48,093 bases of DNA from Marivita sp. (GTDB lineage: Bacteria; Pseudomonadota; Alphaproteobacteria; Rhodobacterales; Rhodobacteraceae): NCBI RefSeq assembly GCF_020055635.1, contig NZ_JAIPUT010000034.1, forward strand, positions 1 to 48,093, in the 5' to 3' direction. The notes under the pieces are model-generated. The model was not told the origin of the DNA. It saw only the letters and a program-made list of their open reading frames with translations, and ran no database searches. Numbering within the stretch: the stretch's first letter is position 1; each line of letters begins with the position of its first letter. Of the stretch, positions 44,097-48,093 are shown in pieces. A program made the position numbers and the translations under genes.

Positions 44097-44560
44097 GCAG
44101 GCCGCCGCGCCGCTGCGATCCAGACACCCATCAGCACGAGCGAGACAATCATGTTCCAGCTGGCCATCGACAGGCCGAACAACTCCCATGGCACCTCGTC
44201 GCAGCGCACCAGCGGGGCCGCCATGATCTGGTCGAACAGCTCGTCCGTGGACAGCCCGCCGATGGGGCCGGAGGAACAGGTGGTCGGCCCCTCCCACCAG
44301 TCGCGCTCGACCCCGGTGTGGTAGGCCCCGATGGCGGCGGTTGCAAAGGCCGCGGCAGCGCCCAGCCAGGCCAAGGTGGCCGTTCCGAAACGCAGCGCGA
44401 TCAGCCCGATCACCACGGCCACCGCATGCGGGTAGCGCTGCCAGATGCACATCGCACAGGGCGGCAGCCCGCCGATATACTGGAACGCCCAGGCGCCAAG
44501 CAACAACCCCAAGGACCCGGAGGCCGCCACCACCATCATCGCCCTGCGTGTCATCTGCAT
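44093..44560 (-). CDS. dsbB: DsbB-type disulfide bond formation protein
   Basis: A 155-residue membrane protein with four helices. The first periplasmic cysteine pair is C35/C38 (PPCAMCIW). The second pair lies in TTCSSGP and APLVRCDEVPW. These match DsbB, which transfers electrons from DsbA to quinone. It starts 1 nt after the exoD-like stop, so both genes are translated from one transcript. Confidence 0.9.
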   Translation of the reverse strand: MQMTRRAMMVVAASGSLGLLLGAWAFQYIGGLPPCAMCIWQRYPHAVAVVIGLIALRFGTATLAWLGAAAAFATAAIGAYHTGVERDWWEGPTTCSSGPIGGLSTDELFDQIMAAPLVRCDEVPWELFGLSMASWNMIVSLVLMGVWIAAARRPA

Positions 44561-44561
44561 G

Positions 44562-45176
44562 TCAGAGTCCGATCCAGGTCTTGACCAGGCTGGCCAGCGT
44601 CGCCCCGGCGATCACAAGTGTCGCGATCCAGGATGTGCCCAGGAACACGCCGAGGATCACCAGGATCCCATCGCGCCGCAAGAGGCCCATAGCAATGGCG
44701 ACCACCGCGATGCCGGGAACCGTGTTCGTCCCGGGAATCGGCACGAGGATGGACGCGCTGAACAGCACCAGCGCTGCTCCAACCACCTGGTCCAGCGGCG
44801 CGCGGGTCAGCAGGCCGAGGCGCGGACTGCTGACGGTTTCGATCCGCCGCAGCCAAGGGCCGGCGCGCTGCGCAAGGTTGTGCAGATCGGCGGAGGATAC
44901 GGTGCGCGCCGCCAGTCTTGCGGGCAACCAGGGCACATGGCGGCCCATCAGGATCTGGACGGAAATCAGCATGAGCGGCAATGCGACGACCTGCGGAATG
45001 CCATAGAGGAACGGAATGCAGCATGGCAGGGCCAGAACCAGCAGGAAAAGCCCGAAGGCGCGTTCGTTCAGTTGCTCGAGCACCCAGCCAAGGGTGACCG
45101 TCTCGGCGCCGGTTTGCGCGGCCAACATGTCAAGTCGATCCGAGATCGCCATGTCCTCGGCTGGTATGGCTGTCAT
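44562..45176 (-). CDS. ExoD family membrane protein
   Basis: A 205-residue ExoD-like protein. Four to five hydrophobic stretches include FGLFLLVLALPCCIPFLYGIPQ and VVGAALVLFSASILVPIPGTN, the latter with the proline/glycine pattern of the family. ExoD of Sinorhizobium is needed for normal exopolysaccharide and alkaline tolerance. The start is ATG 45176 with GGAAGAG upstream; the frame is open to 45290, but without a ribosome binding site. Upstream member of a two-gene operon with dsbB. Confidence 0.85.
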   Translation of the reverse strand: MTAIPAEDMAISDRLDMLAAQTGAETVTLGWVLEQLNERAFGLFLLVLALPCCIPFLYGIPQVVALPLMLISVQILMGRHVPWLPARLAARTVSSADLHNLAQRAGPWLRRIETVSSPRLGLLTRAPLDQVVGAALVLFSASILVPIPGTNTVPGIAVVAIAMGLLRRDGILVILGVFLGTSWIATLVIAGATLASLVKTWIGL

Positions 45177-45374
45177 CCGGATCTCTTCCTGAAATATCGA
45201 TATCGTGCACGGGTCATGCACGGGAGGTAGCAAATTGCTCGCGCGGGCGCCAGCACCTCGGGATCGGTGCAAGTCACGACGCCGTTGCACCGCGTAAACC
45301 CGTGCTCAGAGGCCCCGGATTCCGCACGATAGGGACTGGACCTTTCAGCGCAAGTTCGCTACGTCCGCAGCAGT

Positions 45375-45460
45375 GCCCAAGTGGCGGAATGGTAGACGCA
45401 GGGGATTCAAAATCCCCCGGCTTAACGGCCTTGTCGGTTCGAGTCCGACCTTGGGTACCA
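45375..45460 (+). tRNA. tRNA-Leu(CAA)
   Basis: An 86-nt class II tRNA. The acceptor arm GCCCAAG (45375-45381) pairs with CTTGGGT (45450-45456), and CCA is encoded at 45458-45460. The anticodon stem GGGGA/TCCCC encloses loop TTCAAAA, giving anticodon CAA. The integrase gene reads toward its 3' end, which makes it the likely attachment site of the downstream element. Confidence 0.96.
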
Positions 45461-45646
45461 ATGATTTCAATCGCTTACCGGGTGTAAGCCTTAAACTCTG
45501 TTGTCGGAGGTCTGCTTGACTCCCACTCACGACTCCCACTCGGGCATTCTGAGAGAAACGCGCGAAAGCTGGTGATGCCCTGAGGGGTGGCATATCATGG
45601 CGGTGTCGAGTCGCCGTCAATTCTCTGCTGAGAAGGGATGTGCCAC
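45461..45646. other. tRNA-to-IS junction with tandem 13-nt repeats
   Basis: Holds GACTCCCACTC twice (45518-45528 and 45531-45541, period 13 nt), the left copy of the 9-bp IS256 target repeat (45545-45553), and an imperfect left terminal repeat (about 45553-45574). A minus-strand frame continuing the integrase would end at TAA 45477-45475 had the IS not inserted. The tandem repeats could be arm-type integrase sites. Confidence 0.55.
45545..45553. repeat. left target-site duplication of the IS256 copy
   Basis: CATTCTGAG, repeated exactly at 46305-46313. IS256-family insertions make 8-9 bp duplications, so this pair brackets the decayed element. Confidence 0.75.
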
Positions 45647-46304
45647 ATGCCAGAAACTAACATCACCCAGTTGCCCGATCCATTGGGATTTTGTCTGACC
45701 CGTTCACCGAAGTGCTGCGCGATGGCGCGCGAAGGCTGATCGAACAGCCGATCCATGCCGAATTGGCCATGCTCAAAACGCCTTCTCCGGGGACGCTCGA
45801 AGATGGACGAGCACGCCTGGTGCGTGATGGTAACTTACACGATCGTGAGGTTATGACTGAGTTCTGTCCAATGCCTGTGAAAGTGCCGCGCGTGCGGGCT
45901 CGGGGCGTTGGCGATGACAAGATCACCTTCACGCCCAGCATCCTGCCGCGCTATCTGCGTCGCACGAAATCAGTCGAGAAGCTGGTGCCTTGGCTTCACC
46001 TAAAGGGCGTGTCCAGTGGCGACTTCAGCGAGGCGCTGGAAGCGCCGGGTCCGAATGCCAAGGGTCTGTCCGCCAAGACCGTCACCCTGCTCAAGCCCGA
46101 CTTGTGTAAAGACTAAGGGGCGTGGCAGAAACGCGACTGCGGCAACCGGCGCTTTCTCAATGTCTGGCCGGCTGGGCTCTGGCAAAAACTCGTCGGCCAG
46201 AACCTCCTGTCCGAGATCATCCAAGGGGTTGAGTTCCGCGACGGGCTCCGCCAAGTGCGAGCCACCGCCTGATCAAACGTTACCAACTTCTGCGCATGTC
46301 TCGT
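45554..46304 (+). mobile_element. decayed IS256-family insertion sequence
   Basis: An about 750-bp remnant, where a complete element would be roughly 1.3 kb. It is bracketed by the direct repeat CATTCTGAG. Imperfect terminal inverted repeats are visible: left GAGAAACGCGCGAAAGCTGGTG (45553-45574, the last base pairs excluded) against the reverse complement of 46281-46302, about 16 of 22 matching. Internally it holds a frameshifted, stop-interrupted and centrally deleted transposase. It cannot move by itself. Confidence 0.7.
45647..46272 (+). pseudogene. IS256-family transposase, internally deleted and frameshifted
   Basis: ATG 45647 opens MPETNITQLPDPLG, the usual start, but the frame is lost near 45685-45692. 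The next frame carries SDPFTEVLRDGARRLIEQ through the KVPRVRARGVGDDKITFTP and LPRYLRRTKSVEKL motifs to about residue 140. There is a stop at 46114-46116. After it the same frame reads WQKRDCGNRRF and then jumps to the transposase C-terminus (QNLLSEIIQGVEFRDGL, stop 46270-46272). The central part with the DDE catalytic residues is missing. Three lesions make it a dead gene. Confidence 0.88.
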
Positions 46305-47395
46305 CATTCTGAGCGCTTCATCTGAGCAGCCCGAGACATCATTTTCCGGCTCGCCTCTTTTCTGTATTTCGCCACGATCTCCAAGCTCTGACCGGTCACT
46401 GCCTGAATCTCTGCGTCAGAGCAGCCTGCTTCAGCAAGCTCAACGCACGCGCGCTTTCTCAAACCGTGCAAGCTATACTTCTTAGCAACATCGTCATGCT
46501 CCATAGCGAGCTCAGTAAGGGTTTCGCGCCAAGCGCTGAACGCCTTTTCGACTGCGCTATAGGACAACGGCGCAGTGTTCGATTTCGCAAGGACATGTCG
46601 CGGCCCCACCGGTAGATCTTCTACAATCTTGCGTAGCCGTTCCGGGCAGTATATCGGAAAAATCTCATCGCCTTTTTCGTCAACGACGGTGACCCAATCG
46701 CCCTTAAACGAACTCTTGAGCATCCCGATCGCTGCTGAAGGTCTCTGGCCGGTGAATCTAATCAGTCCACCTGCGATGCGCACGGTGTCGGGCGCTTCAT
46801 CCAAGGCATCCAGCAACCAGTCTGGCCACGCTGGAAACTCTCGTTGAGCTCCGTATTTTGTCATTCGTGACGCCGGGTTGTCGCCCAATGGCCAATCAAG
46901 TTCATTCTTGGCGTAGTTCCAAAGCAAGGATACGCCTTGTAGCATCCAATCAGCGGCACGCGGTGTATCTGCCATTGAGTTATGCTTCTTTCGAATTGCG
47001 GCGCGTGTCGTCGTAGACATCGGTTTGTCTGCATTTTTTGAAAGTATCTTGTTAAATTCGCGATTATATGATTTTATTGTTCCGGCGGCGAGTTTCATCT
47101 GAATTTTTTTGTCTGCTTTCCATTCCTTGATACACTCTCCCCAAGTGTATTTCGGTTCTTTGTGCTGTGCTGGGTGTCGACCAGCATCCGCTGCCCAATA
47201 TTCTTGGTCGAGCTTCTTTAGGTCACCCTCCCAGTTGAGTTTTATCGCTCGCTCTTTGCGCTTGCCCGTGGAAGCGATCCACGTGACACGGTAGTATGGA
47301 ACCCAGTTGGTTCCATTTCGCGGCCATACCCACTTTAGATGCTTCCGAGATACCCTCGGCTTCGAAGGCTTTTTCTTATTCAAAGTCTTCGTCAT
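46304..47395 (-). CDS. tyrosine recombinase / phage-type integrase
   Basis: A 363-residue integrase with an N-terminal arm/core-binding part and a C-terminal catalytic domain. Catalytic residues: R218 (FTGQR), H310 and R313 (HGLR), and Y344 (KYRKEAS). The second histidine of the common HxxR...H set is Q336 in VTGQS. It reads toward tRNA-Leu 0.85 kb away. Its stop (46306-46304) is formed at the IS256 boundary; without the IS the frame would continue 23 residues and end 15 nt from the tRNA. ATG 47395 is preferred because of its ribosome binding site; ATG 47509 is possible. Codon usage is AT-richer than the core genome. Confidence 0.9.
   Translation of the reverse strand: MTKTLNKKKPSKPRVSRKHLKWVWPRNGTNWVPYYRVTWIASTGKRKERAIKLNWEGDLKKLDQEYWAADAGRHPAQHKEPKYTWGECIKEWKADKKIQMKLAAGTIKSYNREFNKILSKNADKPMSTTTRAAIRKKHNSMADTPRAADWMLQGVSLLWNYAKNELDWPLGDNPASRMTKYGAQREFPAWPDWLLDALDEAPDTVRIAGGLIRFTGQRPSAAIGMLKSSFKGDWVTVVDEKGDEIFPIYCPERLRKIVEDLPVGPRHVLAKSNTAPLSYSAVEKAFSAWRETLTELAMEHDDVAKKYSLHGLRKRACVELAEAGCSDAEIQAVTGQSLEIVAKYRKEASRKMMSRAAQMKRSE
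46305..46313. repeat. right target-site duplication of the IS256 copy
   Basis: CATTCTGAG, identical to 45545-45553. The repeat overlaps the integrase stop codon (46304-46306). Confidence 0.75.
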
Positions 47396-47588
47396 CTTCT
47401 GGCCTTCTTTTTGCGCCGGACAAAATCGCATTGAGTTCCGCAACAGACCAACGTTTGGTACCTCCGATAGGCTTTGCCGGGGGTAATACTCCCAAGGAAA
47501 CGAGTTCACGGAACTCAGTTTGCGTCATGTCAAACATGGCGGCAGCAGTTCTCTCTTTGACTGCTATTGGTTGTGTGCGAATAGTCAT
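47376..47588 (-). CDS. excisionase-like small helix-turn-helix protein
   Basis: A 70-residue protein overlapping the integrase start by 20 nt. It has an AlpA/Xis-like winged helix: VKERTAAAMFDMTQTEFRELV then LPPAKPIGGTKRWSVAELNAIL. Such proteins direct excision with the integrase or select its DNA site. The order xis then int on the minus strand suggests one transcript. The C-terminus is acidic (RRPEDDEDFE). Confidence 0.8.
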   Translation of the reverse strand: MTIRTQPIAVKERTAAAMFDMTQTEFRELVSLGVLPPAKPIGGTKRWSVAELNAILSGAKRRPEDDEDFE

Positions 47589-47899
47589 CCTGAACCTCCG
47601 GTCTCTGGAGTTGAGGAATTAGGTTCATTCATTTTCTGAAAGAAATCGGATGAGGTTGATTTTTTCATCTTGTGTGATGCAACCCTGCGTGATGTGAAGA
47701 ACTTGTTTCACGGAGCGCTGATGCTGGCGCGACAGTGCTGTCCGTCTGCTTCGAGCAATCAAATTGGATCGTCTTCAAGTTCGTTGTCTCCGAACATTGG
47801 ACCGCTGACAGAAAGATCTGTTGCGCCGTAAGCGTTGTTCGAAAATGAGATTGGTCTAATTTGCGTATGCCGAAGTATTTTCCCGTTTTATTTTGGGTG
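47589..47899. other. AT-richer non-coding region between the island genes and the IS5-type element
   Basis: About 310 nt with lower GC than the rest of the window. I see no open frame with a family match, no tRNA and no CRISPR-like repeats. It presumably contains the promoter of the excisionase-integrase pair. Confidence 0.5.
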
Positions 47900-48093
47900 G
47901 GCGTTGTTGCAAAAGTCTGACGATGGAGGATTCACATCGCGAATCCATGCCGTTAGACGCGCGGCATGAGCAAGCCATCTCCCGCCCGCTATCGCATGAA
48001 GAACTTGTCCAGCTACAACGCGTCGCTGCGGAAGCGGGGATCGCTGCTGACCTGGGTTGACATGGACATGACCTGGCGCGCGCCGCGTGACGG
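47900..48093 (+). mobile_element. IS5-family (IS903-like) insertion sequence, left end
   Basis: GGCGTTGTTGCAAAAGTC at 47900-47917 resembles the IS903-type terminal inverted repeat (GGCTTTGTTG...). The transposase starts 66 nt later. The right end lies beyond the window, so the length and target duplication cannot be checked. Confidence 0.7.
47966..48093 (+). CDS. IS5-family transposase, N-terminal part (cut by window end)
   Basis: ATG 47966 opens MSKPSPARYRMKNLSSYNAS followed by LRKRGSLLTWVDMDMTWRAP, the standard N-terminus of the IS5/IS903-like transposases common in alphaproteobacteria. Only 42 codons are visible, and the DDE catalytic core is outside the window. It is in frame to the end. 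Confidence 0.88.
   Translation, partial: MSKPSPARYRMKNLSSYNASLRKRGSLLTWVDMDMTWRAPRD

Overview
This is a GC-rich stretch of chromosome from an alphaproteobacterium. Gene content and protein style point to Rhodobacteraceae (Roseobacter group): ribosomal protein L21 carries a C-terminal helix-hairpin-helix domain, there is a DUF1476 F-ATPase zeta subunit, a Lys1/Lys9-type saccharopine pair, and the order rplU-rpmA-GNAT-obgE-proB-proA. About 50 protein genes, two tRNAs and several mobile-element pieces can be supported.

Layout. 1-498 is the 3' end of a Ppx/GppA phosphatase, followed by aroQ (minus strand). 1142-8559 is a beta-oxidation operon: acyl-CoA dehydrogenase, thiolase, FadB-type hydratase/dehydrogenase and an acetyl-CoA hydrolase/transferase. 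8567-14626 looks like a stress or signalling region: a membrane protein, an HWE-family histidine kinase overlapping a single-domain response regulator, a very proline-rich 66-residue protein, an exported PRC-barrel-like protein, a VOC protein, a zinc deaminase and a membrane-anchored receiver-like protein. Several promoters here resemble the GGAAC-N16/17-CGTT sites of alphaproteobacterial EcfG sigma factors. 14761-17976 is an AraC regulator with a probable target operon (NmrA-like, DUF4345, DUF1772), with a 21-bp-spaced direct repeat as candidate operator. 17901-20698 is an SDR plus MDR oxidoreductase pair divergent from a LysR regulator, followed by tRNA-Ser(CGA).

21170-31786 is mostly core housekeeping: a DUF2059 exported protein, rplU and rpmA with a promoter and leader hairpin, a GNAT enzyme, obgE, proBA, an orphan ABC ATPase, an orphan fliG, a 53-residue exported protein, DUF6314 and purB. 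31855-34034 is a two-gene saccharopine (lysine catabolism) unit. Next come a histidine phosphatase, the ATPase zeta subunit, purC-purS-(zinc alcohol dehydrogenase)-purQ, and a DctB/DctD-like two-component pair whose regulator lacks the sigma-54 contact loop. 41572-44096 is an arginine to proline catabolic unit (arginase, ornithine cyclodeaminase) divergent from its probable Lrp/AsnC regulator, followed by dsbB and an ExoD-type membrane protein.

From the tRNA-Leu(CAA) gene at 45375 to the window end lies the edge of an integrated element: an internally deleted IS256-type transposase flanked by a 9-bp direct repeat, a tyrosine recombinase, an excisionase-like gene, an AT-richer non-coding stretch, and the left end of an IS5-family element cut by the window end.

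Most notable non-coding signals: two convergent gene junctions each holding three tandem perfect or near-perfect palindromes; an inverted pair of identical 25-nt intergenic repeats 10 kb apart; EcfG-like promoters; and the decayed IS256 copy that appears to have supplied a new stop codon to the integrase. No CRISPR array, rRNA or clearly novel defence system was seen.
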